From positions 1-45,848 of the IMG/VR virus record IMGVR_UViG_3300045922_000565: DNA of 45,848 nt; one strand, given 5' to 3'. The stretch is from a virus. This document shows, one piece after another, positions 1 through 8,665 of the stretch. The notes beneath the pieces were generated by a model. That model saw only the letters and a program-made list of their open reading frames with translations, was not told the origin of the DNA and ran no database searches. A program made the translations under genes and the position numbers. Positions within the stretch are counted from its first letter, which is position 1. The number at the start of each line of letters is the position of its first letter.

Positions 1-538
1 CAGCCTCTTTCCTTCCATTTGGTTTTTTAGGGCCAAATGGCTTATTCCTGTTTTCAATTCCTTCTTGGGTAGGGGAGTTAAACTGATTTAAAGAATGAAT
101 TATAGAAGATTCAGGAATCCAAGCAGACACAACGCCGCCTCCAGCCGTAGCGAAGTCGTAAGGGACATCGTATTTTGGAGTCCAGCTTGTTCTTTCTCCA
201 ACTTCATATTTTGTGTAGCCGTTTTTGTGATCATGAGCGCCCTTATACTCCTTTCGCCCCATCCCCCTGTGCATTAAAAACAATCTCTCGCCAGTTTTGG
301 GATCTTTTCTTACATGAGTTTTTGCTGCAAGCTTATTCAAAGCTCTGAGTCTGGCGGCACCCTCCATTTTGGGCAAAGAATCTCTCATTTCCGACATCTC
401 TTCATGAGTCCACATTCTTTGTTTTGTCTGTGTAGTCTCGTTTTCTTTAGATAATGGATTGAAAGGATTGCGTCTTTGTAAAGAACCCTTTTGAAGGTCT
501 TTATTTTCTTCGGTTATAACTATACCCCTTCTATTCAT
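1..538 (-). CDS. ADP-ribosyltransferase-like protein, partial (C-terminus outside window)
   Basis: The first 179 codons are visible; the gene runs off the left edge. The start overlaps the stop of the upstream 75-residue gene and has a GGAGAG SD. The protein resembles residues 120-280 of the 890-residue protein at 1319-3991: RARALNKL, then FLMHRG, TSWTPKYD and VVSAWIPESSI. In that paralogue these segments correspond to the R and S elements of an R-S-ExE mono-ADP-ribosyltransferase fold. Here the sequence stops at RKEA, just where the ExE element would fall. The ADP-ribosyltransferase assignment is inference from motif order; the paralogy is visible directly. It may be a virion-packaged effector like T4 Alt, but its catalytic glutamate cannot be confirmed in this window. 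Confidence 0.7.
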   Translation of the reverse strand, partial: MNRRGIVITEENKDLQKGSLQRRNPFNPLSKENETTQTKQRMWTHEEMSEMRDSLPKMEGAARLRALNKLAAKTHVRKDPKTGERLFLMHRGMGRKEYKGAHDHKNGYTKYEVGERTSWTPKYDVPYDFATAGGGVVSAWIPESSIIHSLNQFNSPTQEGIENRNKPFGPKKPNGRKEA

Positions 539-758
539 GGCGCTCTCCTAAATCAACAAATGTATCTTCATTTTGTTTAATATAATCCAAAGTCTGCAAA
601 TATCTTGCGCGTTCTTCTTCATTTTTAATAGCGTAAGCTTTGGATATTTCATCCCAAAAAAACTCTTGGGCGTAAGTATCGTCTTCAATAGATAGTTCAA
701 CTCCACTTAGGTAAAGCTCTACAACTTCTTTAACTGTCATTTCGGTAATATGCTTCAT
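531..758 (-). CDS. Hypothetical acidic small protein (75 aa)
   Basis: Small acidic, probably helical protein beginning MKHITEMTVKEVVELYL. Its ATG overlaps the stop of the upstream 185-residue gene (ATGA) and its stop overlaps the start of the ADP-ribosyltransferase-like gene, so it is translationally coupled inside the minus-strand operon. An AAGGGGAAA SD lies upstream. No family is recognised. The position suggests a virion accessory protein or a partner of the neighbouring large proteins, but nothing in the sequence shows a function. Confidence 0.7.
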   Translation of the reverse strand: MKHITEMTVKEVVELYLSGVELSIEDDTYAQEFFWDEISKAYAIKNEEERARYLQTLDYIKQNEDTFVDLGERHE

Positions 759-1312
759 ACTTTCCCCTTGGTTGGAAAATGTATTGATATATTTCTAGGC
801 CCAATACCTTGTGTATGAGATTCCCTATGAACAGTGAGTCTATCGGGATGAGATGTATCAAGTTTAACACTTTTTGAGTTAGAAAGCAACTCTGCCAAGT
901 GACGCGCCCTAACCTGTTGTTTTCCTTTTTCTGCAGTAGGTATAAAGTGCCTATTAGGATCATTAACTACTTGATATACCATGTTAGCATAGGCTTGCTT
1001 ATGGGTATCTGGCAAGGAATTAAGAATTTTTTGATGGGCGGCTTTATTATTGATTATCTGATCTACTTTTTTGGCCTTTTCTGGACTATGCGCCCACATC
1101 ATAATCCCACTTGGATGGCGCTTACTTTGCCAGCTAGAGTTAGTAGGATGAGTAACCCCCTCTTCCTCTGGAGGCATAGCTTTATTTAATTCGTCTTCAT
1201 CCGTAAAAAACCAAGGTTCATAGACCTCTGATTTACCAAAAAAATCCTGAACATGAGAAAGCCCATGTTTATTTACAATGTGTCTAAATATTCTATCTAT
1301 TTTATTCTTCAT
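755..1312 (-). CDS. Hypothetical protein (185 aa) in polyvalent-protein operon
   Basis: Starts 6 bases after the stop of the 890-residue gene, with no convincing SD, so translation probably depends on the upstream gene. It has a charged N-terminus (KNKIDRIFRHIVNKHG), a central segment SGIMMWAHSPEKAKKVDQI and a His/Arg-rich C-terminus with VHRESHTQGIGPRNISIHF. No transmembrane segment or signal peptide is evident. No domain is recognised. Its His- and Lys-rich style matches the neighbouring giant proteins, which suggests, as inference only, that it belongs to the same set of virion-associated proteins. Confidence 0.7.
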   Translation of the reverse strand: MKNKIDRIFRHIVNKHGLSHVQDFFGKSEVYEPWFFTDEDELNKAMPPEEEGVTHPTNSSWQSKRHPSGIMMWAHSPEKAKKVDQIINNKAAHQKILNSLPDTHKQAYANMVYQVVNDPNRHFIPTAEKGKQQVRARHLAELLSNSKSVKLDTSHPDRLTVHRESHTQGIGPRNISIHFPTKGKV

Positions 1313-1318
1313 TTGTAT

Positions 1319-3991
1319 TTACTTTATATTTTTTAAATTCTTAGCAAAGTCTAAAATGGCCTTCCAGCTTTTCTTGGCGTGTCCCATAAGTTCTTTTTCT
1401 TTATTTGCAAATTCAGGGTTTGTTTTTCTCATTAAATCTCTAGTTTTGGGGTCGTGCAACATCTCATATAAGTGCGGAGCGTACTCGCTATGATGAGCTT
1501 CAGGGCTGTAGCCTACTTTAGACATGTGGATTGCTAAGTGATCTCTAATATCTGGATGGATTAGCTGATTAATTCTATCTTGAGCGTGATTGCTTATTTT
1601 GTATCCATACTTTTTGCCTAAATCGTCTAGAAGTAGATGAATTGCCTCATGTTGCCTTCTGGCTCCTGTAGGATAGTTGCCTTCTCCAGCCACCATACCG
1701 ACTGGTTTTTTGATCAAATCCCCCTGACCAACCAACCCTATGTGAGTGAATTGCTCTTTAGGCATATCATAATCAAATTTTGCTTTGGCGGCAGAAATAT
1801 TTTCATTTATTGTTTTTTCATCAAAGGGTCTTGCTGCTTGATAAAATTTCTCCTTAATAAGCGTATTATAGGGGTCGCGTTCTGAAAATACAGAATTTGC
1901 TGCAGCTTTCCGACCAAACATTTTTGCTTGTCTTTCAGTATCAATATTTTGTATTTCTTGATCGGGTCTAGATGTAACTTTAGGAAAGTTTTTAAATTCA
2001 GGCAACCCTCTCGACATTTTTTGAAGGTTGGGCTTACTTTCTTCTAAAATATCAGTCTTTTCTAAGCTTGATCTACAAATTCCATCGATCGTTTCTTCGT
2101 TACCGCAAATGATACATCTGGGGTGTCCGTTGGGGTGAGTATATTTAGCAGCTTTAAATTTGTGTTTTTTAGTCGCTTTTAGCTTTTTTTTATTTTCTTT
2201 TATTTTAAGGTTTTCAGCTTCTATTTCTTTTTCGTTCTTAATTATCCCCTGTGGGGTGTGATTTTTCTTTTTTTTAGCTTTTTGAATTTGTTCAGATTTA
2301 TTAATTTTTTCTCTGTTTGCGTAGAATTTTCGACCCTCCCCAGAAAGGATGGGGCTTGTTTCTACCTTTTTGCCCACCTTGCTTTCTATAAAATCATGAG
2401 CGGCAGAAGCTAAACCCTTTCTTCTATGGTCTTTATGGGTCAGCAAAGCTGATGCGTAAAAATCGGGTAATTGTGGGTTTCCTTTTTTACCTTCAATTTT
2501 TTCTGAAAAAAAGTATTTTCCAGCCAAATTTCCATCTTTGTCGTGAGCATAAACGGTATGGCTAATGTAATCAGGAGTAAATCTTTCGTCTATATCTTGC
2601 TTGTGTGTAAAAGTGTATCCTTCTTTCTTCCAATCGCCACGTTCACCTTTTTTCATATCCTTTAGGGTTTTTTGTTTTTTGGATTTTTTCACCCGTTCAG
2701 GTATATTTTTTGGGGTTTTACTTTCCCACTCTTCAATACCCTTTTTACCGCCAAACTTTTCGGGGTTGGCATAAGCAAACCTCCTCTGCGCCTTACTAGA
2801 GAAGGGTTTCTGCAAGTCTGCCGTTAAACTTTCTTTCTGCAAAGCCTCTCCCCCAGTTAACGTCGATGGGGCGCCTGATGGTATTCCAGCGGTGAGGGTT
2901 TTTTTAAGATTAGGTTTTTGCTTTTCATTTGCTGCTAGCTTATTATATTTAATATCCAATCCGCCGCTTTTGGCTTTTGCTTTTTCATTTATCTTTTGAT
3001 TTACATTGGAAACATCTACTTTATCGTAATATCCGTCGCTACCTTGCACATCTCTAACTGTATCCCCTCTTAAAGCTTCGTAGCTACTGTGAGGTAGTGA
3101 TAGTTTAAATGCTGTTTCTTTATCCAACAATTTATGCGGTTTTGTATGGTTGACTATAACCTCTTTTTCACGTTTTAATCTACTAGAGAGAGGTTGATGT
3201 TTTCCTTTAAATTTAACCCCTGTCTGCATGGGAATGGAGTGGATATCATCTTCAGATATATAGGCAGATATAACATGATTCCCGCTAGGGTCATTAGAAA
3301 AATTATAAGCAACGCTGTGGTCTGGAGTCCAAGAGGACATTTGAAGATCTGGAGAAGTGTGGTGTTTTGTTTGTTTGCTTTCCTCATCTACATATTTCTT
3401 ATATTCTGTAGGCCCAACCCCTCTATGTAATAGATAATGCCTTTTGCCGTTTTCATCTATTTTAACGTCTGTCATTCCCGAAAGCTTATGTAAAGCTCTA
3501 GCTCTGGCATTTCCTTCTATCCTAGGTATTTTTTTTCTATCCTCAGGAGATCCAGATCCATAAATCCAATTTGCCAATTCTTCTGGCAATTCTTGAGATT
3601 TAGGATTAAAAGGGGTTTTTCTTTGCAAGCTTCCTTTAGCCAAATCTATAGCAGCTTTTTTAAGGGCTGAACCAAGGCCCATATATGTTTTTTCTGAAGC
3701 GGCTAAAAAATCTTCTGCATTAAATTCTTTTTGCTGTTTTTTGGGTTTTTCTAGTTGCTTTTTACCCCCATCCTTAGACAGTCCAAGCATCTTATGAGCT
3801 GGAGACAAAGATTCCTGATCAAGCTGTTGCGGCTTGACATCTGGATGGTTAGGATTATACTCCATAGCCTCATAGGCGTCAGCAATAATTCTACCGTGCT
3901 CTGGATTAATTTTGACTTTGGATAGATTGTCGTCATTATTCATGATTTTTTCAACAATTTCTTCTAATTTCAATAACTTATCAAGGTTCAT
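1319..3991 (-). CDS. Polyvalent-type protein: ADP-ribosyltransferase-like, GNAT-like, Zn-knuckle and HExxH zincin domains
   Basis: 890 residues. Residues 150-300 look like a mono-ADP-ribosyltransferase: LLHRG (R190), SSWTP (S219/S220) and REKEV (E275-K-E277), in the R-S-ExE order of arginine-specific enzymes. Residues 366-389 carry a segment matching the major capsid N-terminal region (15 of 24 identical). Residues 470-565 resemble a GNAT acetyltransferase: the HRRKGLAS turn (522-529) followed by GRKFYANR. C626, C629 and C639 form a small cysteine cluster. H781-E-A-I-H785 is a zincin metallopeptidase motif, with E836 a possible third ligand. Lysine-rich linkers separate the parts. The start has an AGAGGA SD and a CAATCTTT element upstream. 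The domain set fits known phage polyvalent/internal proteins that modify host targets; catalytic activity is inferred. Confidence 0.8.
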   Translation of the reverse strand: MNLDKLLKLEEIVEKIMNNDDNLSKVKINPEHGRIIADAYEAMEYNPNHPDVKPQQLDQESLSPAHKMLGLSKDGGKKQLEKPKKQQKEFNAEDFLAASEKTYMGLGSALKKAAIDLAKGSLQRKTPFNPKSQELPEELANWIYGSGSPEDRKKIPRIEGNARARALHKLSGMTDVKIDENGKRHYLLHRGVGPTEYKKYVDEESKQTKHHTSPDLQMSSWTPDHSVAYNFSNDPSGNHVISAYISEDDIHSIPMQTGVKFKGKHQPLSSRLKREKEVIVNHTKPHKLLDKETAFKLSLPHSSYEALRGDTVRDVQGSDGYYDKVDVSNVNQKINEKAKAKSGGLDIKYNKLAANEKQKPNLKKTLTAGIPSGAPSTLTGGEALQKESLTADLQKPFSSKAQRRFAYANPEKFGGKKGIEEWESKTPKNIPERVKKSKKQKTLKDMKKGERGDWKKEGYTFTHKQDIDERFTPDYISHTVYAHDKDGNLAGKYFFSEKIEGKKGNPQLPDFYASALLTHKDHRRKGLASAAHDFIESKVGKKVETSPILSGEGRKFYANREKINKSEQIQKAKKKKNHTPQGIIKNEKEIEAENLKIKENKKKLKATKKHKFKAAKYTHPNGHPRCIICGNEETIDGICRSSLEKTDILEESKPNLQKMSRGLPEFKNFPKVTSRPDQEIQNIDTERQAKMFGRKAAANSVFSERDPYNTLIKEKFYQAARPFDEKTINENISAAKAKFDYDMPKEQFTHIGLVGQGDLIKKPVGMVAGEGNYPTGARRQHEAIHLLLDDLGKKYGYKISNHAQDRINQLIHPDIRDHLAIHMSKVGYSPEAHHSEYAPHLYEMLHDPKTRDLMRKTNPEFANKEKELMGHAKKSWKAILDFAKNLKNIK
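2825..2896 (-). other. Capsid-like APSTLT segment inside the 890-residue protein
   Basis: This encodes residues 366-389, aligned without gaps to major capsid residues 13-36 (coding bases 14484-14555). Identities include AG, APSTLT, G, ALQ, E and L, 15 of 24 in all. Codons differ at many synonymous positions, for example in APSTLT, so the match is kept at protein level and is not a recent DNA duplication. In related phages this capsid region lies near the N-terminal part removed by the prohead protease. A targeting or processing role here is inference. Confidence 0.6.
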
Positions 3992-3999
3992 AAATTCCT

Positions 4000-4017
4000 C
4001 TTATAAGTTAAAGATTG
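4000..4017 (-). promoter_or_regulatory. CAATCTTT leader element before the 890-residue gene
   Basis: Reads CAATCTTT-AACT-TATAAG on the minus strand, immediately before the AGAGGA SD. CAATCTTT lies 18 bases upstream of the ATG. The same octamer with a TATA-like hexamer four bases later occurs before the prohead protease gene and the 391-residue gene. It overlaps the end of the upstream gene. It could be a phage late promoter or a 5' leader element. Confidence 0.4.
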
Positions 4018-7000
4018 TCATATCCAAGCATTTTCTTGATTAAAGAGATATTGACGGTATCTTTTATAACATCTTGATTTTTAAGATGTTTTTTAACATA
4101 CAGAATTTCGGCTTTGATTAGGGTTGTGGCCAGTTCAATGCTCTTTTTTAAATCAATTGGATTTAGGTCATAAACGTGCCCTTGTAGCTTTTTGGGCTGT
4201 TCTAAGGGCTTGCCAAGAAGTTCGTCGTATTTGTGAGGAACAGGGGCAGATTCTACGTTATCTTTAGGCAGGCTGAGGTTTTTTGCACCAAAAACGTGTG
4301 AGATATTTTTAATATTTTCAGGAGTGTCTAATTCTATTGTATTTTTGTTTCCTATACTCCTCCAAATATTATAGTGGTTCTTGGCCATATTTAAATGGTA
4401 GTCAGAAGCACCCTTAAAAGCTGGATTTTGAGAAAAAGCGCTATAATGCTCTAAATGGTGCTTTATTGCCTGTTCATGTTTCTTTTCTCTTTCTTCAGGA
4501 GTCTCTTCCTTTCCTACTACAAAATACCTCTTACCATATTCCGTCAAGGGCATCTCTTCCATTTCGACAGGTTTAAATCCCATATTTCTAGGGACTTTTC
4601 TATAGCTGTCGTGATATACAGTATGAATCGTATCACTTCCTGTATGATTAGCCTTGCTTTCTGGGGAGTGTGTGTAAACTTTTTCGGCACCATGTTTCTT
4701 AGCGGCCTTTAAAACTGCATTTAAAAGGTTTTCTCTCCAATTTGAGTGAATTTTTTCAATTTCAGCTATATGTTTAGCTTCACTCTCCCTTCCGTTTTGT
4801 TTAAGATATTCCCTTACCGTTTTGCCGTAATCTGACTGAAGCTCACTAATCATTGGCTTTTTGGGGTTGGTAAAGTCCACTCTAGCCCACGCAATTGTGT
4901 TTTTGTTCGTTGGATGGCCGCTTCTTTGAGAGAGTTCTTGTATTTTTTGAAATGTATTATAAAGCTCAGGGTTTTTTTGCAAAGCCTTGATGCTGTCGTC
5001 AGAATGATCTAATCTAAACACAACCTCATCTTGCTTGTTTGTGTTTTGCATTTGATCTTGACCCCATTTTTTATAAGTTATGTCATACTTTGTTTTTGGA
5101 ATTTCGTCTATTTTTTTTTGTATTTCTTCCGAACTGAGCCTACCTTTATCACCAAACATCTTTTTCCAAATATCTTTCTGATTAGGGAATATTTTGTGCA
5201 AGGTTCCAATATCAATACTGCCACCCTTGGCGTCGGCATAATCCTTAGCTAGTTCATAGTGATGTTGGTTTTCGCCGTAAGAATGCTCATACTCTCTTTT
5301 AGGAATGTATTTGTCAAGAAATTTACCTTCACCACTATCCTTTATTTTTTTAATTTTAAAATTTGCAAGATCTGCAAAATTAGGAATATGTGGACGCACA
5401 TGTTCAGGAACAAAATCAGGATCTTGATGTGAATTTTCATATAGTTCCGCTACGTGGTCTTCAGCATTTTCTTCTAAATAAGATTTTCTAGCTTCTTCCA
5501 TCGCTTGTTCGTAATCAGGATGCTCATGGTAGTTTTCGTAAAGATGGTTTTCATCAGCTATGTCATAACGGTTATCTTTCCAGTGCTTGAGTCTCCAATC
5601 GTTAGCCGCCTCCTCAAATCTGTCATCATAATCAGGGTGATCAGTAATAGTTAAGGTGGGGTGATTGGCATAGTCTATTTGAGAAGGGCCTCCGTACTCG
5701 TCCAACTTATCATAGACTTTTTCCATGTCAATATAGTCTGCTTTTTTATCATAAAGTTCGGGCAGGCCTATTTCTGAAGGGTGCCTGTAGCCAGTTATTT
5801 CTTCAAATTCATCTAAATCTATCGCACGACTTCTGTCGTATTTTTGTGCCAGTTTGTCTAGGGAGTCAAAGTCAGCTTTTCCTATGTTTTGTTTTGAATT
5901 TGGATTGTCAACTTTCCAATTATATTCTTTTGCTAAATTTTCATGTATTTCATCAATATCATCATACTTAGAGCCCATTATTGTTAAAATATCATCATCA
6001 TTTAAGGTATTTAAATAATCTTCGTAAGGAAATATTGCACTAGCATGTTCGTCAATCGCTCCGTTATCGTACCCCTCTTCTATTATTTCTTGTTTAACTT
6101 CTTCGGGTAGATCTTCATGAGTGTAGATATTAAACTCTTCTTTATTTTTTTCGTTTAATTCGTCTGTGCTATATCCATGATGGTCATCATCATTCTTCCA
6201 TTTTTCAAACATCTCGACAGCATGTCTTGGGTCTATATTTTTGTTTTTGTGGTACATGTCGTATTTTTGATCAAAATCGCCATGTCTTTTAATGTGCTCA
6301 ACGTGAGAATCGTCTAAATGTTTAGATCTGGAAATTAATTTAGCTACTTTAGCGTCATAACCTTTCCCTACTCTCCAGTTATCCCAATTTTCGTCGCCAG
6401 TTTTTTCGGGGTCGTAAGCTTCACCACCAGTAATCCCTAGTTTGCTGTCAATGTAGCTCTTCCTGTCTTCTGGACTAAGTTTGTCTAAAATTTTATCCAG
6501 TTGTTCATGATGGGTAATGTAGTTTTTAAAATCAGGGTGCTCAATTATTTTTTTTGCGCTAGTTGGAGTTAAACCTTCGCTGTGCCACCTTGCTATACCA
6601 AAAAGAGCATACTGTGGAATTTTTTCAAAAATATGATCTCTAGATAGGATATGGTTAAGGAACCTTTCGCTATTTATTGCAGGACTTTTTGACTTAAGAA
6701 TTTTTTCGATATGCTCAGGATAATTTTCAGCAGCCATTAAAACATGTTTTTCTTCTAAATTTGGATTTGATAAAACATAGTTTTCAATGTTAGGAGTAAA
6801 CTCTACTTCCTTGCCCTCGCTGTCTTGTGCTGTGTATTTAGCATTATAAGGATTATCTTTACTACTTAAAATTTTGTCGTAAGTGGAGGAGGGGAGTTTT
6901 GCATATTGAAGCAATGTTTTTATTATTTCTCCCGCCCTTCTTCTTCTAGATCTCGGAGCTTTAGTATTTCTAAAAAGTTTATTTGCATGATCCAAAGCTA

Positions 7001-7322
7001 TTTGTGCAGCTTCCTCTGGAATATTTTTTTCAGAATCGTTATTAAAAAACAAATTTTCCGCATCCCTAATTGAATGATTGAAAGGGCGCTGTCCATGATC
7101 GTTTCCAGCAAGATAGGCGTATAGCTCTCTTCCCGATAAAGGTTTACCTCTTTCATTCAATATATTATGAAGTTTAGCCCCACCCCAAGCCTCCATGACA
7201 CGCCTATCTACTGGAGCTTTTTTCTTGATTTTTAAATTACGATTAGCTTCGAGAGTGTCACCCTCTAATTTAGGATGTTCTTGTTTAAATAAATTTTTAA
7301 GTACACTTTTTGATCTCATCAT
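4008..7322 (-). CDS. Giant polyvalent-type protein with ELQSD domain (1104 aa)
   Basis: 1104 residues, rich in His, Asp and Lys. Residues about 770-930 hold a domain frequent in phage and mobile-element polyvalent proteins: IAWARVDF, ISELQSD (825-831), then a helix NLLNAVLKAAKKHGAEKVYT, the counterpart of the E(I/L)QSD domain. Its biochemical function is not established. Residues about 190-310 contain degenerate helical repeats (NPNLEEKHVLMAAENYPEHI), faintly like the LRV repeats at 42-45 kb. A long acidic, Tyr/Asp/His-rich middle has no recognised fold. ATGA overlap with the 391-residue gene upstream indicates co-translation. It is probably an internal or accessory virion protein made with the head genes; this rests on position and domain company only. 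Confidence 0.75.
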   Translation of the reverse strand: MMRSKSVLKNLFKQEHPKLEGDTLEANRNLKIKKKAPVDRRVMEAWGGAKLHNILNERGKPLSGRELYAYLAGNDHGQRPFNHSIRDAENLFFNNDSEKNIPEEAAQIALDHANKLFRNTKAPRSRRRRAGEIIKTLLQYAKLPSSTYDKILSSKDNPYNAKYTAQDSEGKEVEFTPNIENYVLSNPNLEEKHVLMAAENYPEHIEKILKSKSPAINSERFLNHILSRDHIFEKIPQYALFGIARWHSEGLTPTSAKKIIEHPDFKNYITHHEQLDKILDKLSPEDRKSYIDSKLGITGGEAYDPEKTGDENWDNWRVGKGYDAKVAKLISRSKHLDDSHVEHIKRHGDFDQKYDMYHKNKNIDPRHAVEMFEKWKNDDDHHGYSTDELNEKNKEEFNIYTHEDLPEEVKQEIIEEGYDNGAIDEHASAIFPYEDYLNTLNDDDILTIMGSKYDDIDEIHENLAKEYNWKVDNPNSKQNIGKADFDSLDKLAQKYDRSRAIDLDEFEEITGYRHPSEIGLPELYDKKADYIDMEKVYDKLDEYGGPSQIDYANHPTLTITDHPDYDDRFEEAANDWRLKHWKDNRYDIADENHLYENYHEHPDYEQAMEEARKSYLEENAEDHVAELYENSHQDPDFVPEHVRPHIPNFADLANFKIKKIKDSGEGKFLDKYIPKREYEHSYGENQHHYELAKDYADAKGGSIDIGTLHKIFPNQKDIWKKMFGDKGRLSSEEIQKKIDEIPKTKYDITYKKWGQDQMQNTNKQDEVVFRLDHSDDSIKALQKNPELYNTFQKIQELSQRSGHPTNKNTIAWARVDFTNPKKPMISELQSDYGKTVREYLKQNGRESEAKHIAEIEKIHSNWRENLLNAVLKAAKKHGAEKVYTHSPESKANHTGSDTIHTVYHDSYRKVPRNMGFKPVEMEEMPLTEYGKRYFVVGKEETPEEREKKHEQAIKHHLEHYSAFSQNPAFKGASDYHLNMAKNHYNIWRSIGNKNTIELDTPENIKNISHVFGAKNLSLPKDNVESAPVPHKYDELLGKPLEQPKKLQGHVYDLNPIDLKKSIELATTLIKAEILYVKKHLKNQDVIKDTVNISLIKKMLGYDNL

Positions 7323-8494
7323 TTTTTACCTAGATCATAAGCCAAATTAGCCAAAAAGTTTGGATCGTGATGCCCAAATTCTTGTGCGTATTGTTTTGCT
7401 GATTGCTGCAAATTGTCCATTTTATGTCTGTCGATAGCGCTAGTCTGTTTAAAATCTTCAGGATGTAACTGATGTTTTTCATAAACTGGCATGGGATAGA
7501 ACATAGCTATAACGTCAGGTAGGCTACTTTTGCTATTAAAAAACCCATGATACCCTCTGTTTTTAAGCTCTTCATGAATATCGTCGTTAGTAACCGCCCC
7601 ACGGTTAATTTGTCTTTTATCAGCTTTAGCTTTTGCTGCTGCCCTTACACCTTCAGTGTCTTCCCCCAAATCGTACAATCTATGTCCATGATCTAGTTTT
7701 GTTACATATTTGGCTTTTGCGCCAGTCGTAACAACCTCTTCTGGCTTAGCGCCCTCTCTGTAGAAAAAAGCAAGCTTATGTTCAGGTGCGCCACGCTTAG
7801 CTTCCATTCCGATATTTCTTTTACCATGAAAAGAGGGGGATATTTCTTGCAAATTTTCTTCAGGACTGTAATGAACAAGGTTAATCTCTTGTCCAGTATG
7901 TTCTGATTTTCTAATATTATTAGGTATATAAACTCTTTTTTTTATTTCACTTTTAAAAAGCTTTTCCTGTCTAAAATGCTGCCTCAGAATAGATTTGTCT
8001 TGTGGGTACAAATTTTTAAAATCTAAGGAATGGGCAAACATTGTGCCATCTTCCATAGTAGAGAAGTTGTCTTGAGGAGCTACTATAGGTATAGACGTTC
8101 CATGACCTTTATGATGTTTTCCCTCGTTTTCTCCGTTGACATAATGATATTCATGCCCGCCATTTCCATCAGAATAGATAACGCTCTCTTGCCCTGTCAT
8201 CTTGGCAAGGCCCATTAAAGCTTTTACAGCCGCGGGGGATGGGTTCTCTACCATTATGGAATTTTCAATTTTGCCGTCGTATTTTCCCTTAAGAGGATGC
8301 ACCTTAAAGCCTTTAGCCCTAAGATCGTTGATCGTATCTTCATGCGTGGTTTGATGCGAAACCTCAAATTTGGGGTTTTCAACACTAAAAAGGAAGTGCG
8401 GCTTTTTATTGTAAAGCGGGTGGTCATTTTCGTTTTTGTAAAGAGATGAAAATTGCTTTTCTTTTATTAATTTAAGTATTTTTTTGTGTATCAT
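7319..8494 (-). CDS. Two-domain protein: DUF3293-like plus ART-PolyVal-like region (391 aa)
   Basis: Residues 34-125 resemble DUF3293 (FSVENPKF, a predicted strand-helix core, then SIMVENPSPAAVKALMGLAK and SVIYSDG). Residues 203-340 resemble a domain common in phage polyvalent proteins: LVHYSPEENLQEI, SFHGKRNIGMEAKRGAPEHK, LAFFYREG, and a closing NRGYHGFF and VIAMFYPMPVYE. This is compatible with an ADP-ribosyltransferase-like fold, but no full catalytic triad can be named. It is the first gene of the minus-strand giant-protein operon and overlaps the next one by ATGA. No SD precedes the ATG, but a TGGTATATT box and a CAATCTTT element lie within 45 bases upstream. Function is unknown; domain calls are from memory of family patterns. 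Confidence 0.7.
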   Translation of the reverse strand: MIHKKILKLIKEKQFSSLYKNENDHPLYNKKPHFLFSVENPKFEVSHQTTHEDTINDLRAKGFKVHPLKGKYDGKIENSIMVENPSPAAVKALMGLAKMTGQESVIYSDGNGGHEYHYVNGENEGKHHKGHGTSIPIVAPQDNFSTMEDGTMFAHSLDFKNLYPQDKSILRQHFRQEKLFKSEIKKRVYIPNNIRKSEHTGQEINLVHYSPEENLQEISPSFHGKRNIGMEAKRGAPEHKLAFFYREGAKPEEVVTTGAKAKYVTKLDHGHRLYDLGEDTEGVRAAAKAKADKRQINRGAVTNDDIHEELKNRGYHGFFNSKSSLPDVIAMFYPMPVYEKHQLHPEDFKQTSAIDRHKMDNLQQSAKQYAQEFGHHDPNFLANLAYDLGKK

Positions 8495-8519
8495 AATTAA
8501 AATATACCATAAATATGGA

Positions 8520-8537
8520 ATTATACAAGAAAGATTG
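8520..8537 (-). promoter_or_regulatory. CAATCTTT-N4-TATAAT element before the giant-protein operon
   Basis: Minus strand CAATCTTT-CTTG-TATAAT, preceded by AAAAG. It matches the element at 13190-13207 over AAAAGCAATCTTT and again over TTGTATA, with one variable base between. A second box, TGGTATATT, lies closer to the ATG (8501-8509) and looks like an extended -10. Either could drive the operon starting at 8494. Confidence 0.5.
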
Positions 8538-8583
8538 CTTTTTTGCTAAGTGCTTGATATCTCATTTTGACAAAATTTAGGTT

Positions 8584-8611
8584 TTGACACAGCGTATAGT
8601 TATGGTAAAAT
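8584..8611 (+). promoter_or_regulatory. Sigma70-type promoter with extended -10
   Basis: TTGACA (8584-8589), 16-base spacer, TAAAAT (8606-8611) preceded by TGG, which gives an extended -10. It lies about 55 bases before the ATG of the plus-strand 114-residue gene, the only plus gene in the first 13 kb. A consensus -35 suggests the host RNA polymerase reads this gene early. Confidence 0.7.
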
Positions 8612-8665
8612 GGAGTAATCACAAACAAGATCTATGTTAGACTAAAAAATAAAACGGAGCTTAGT

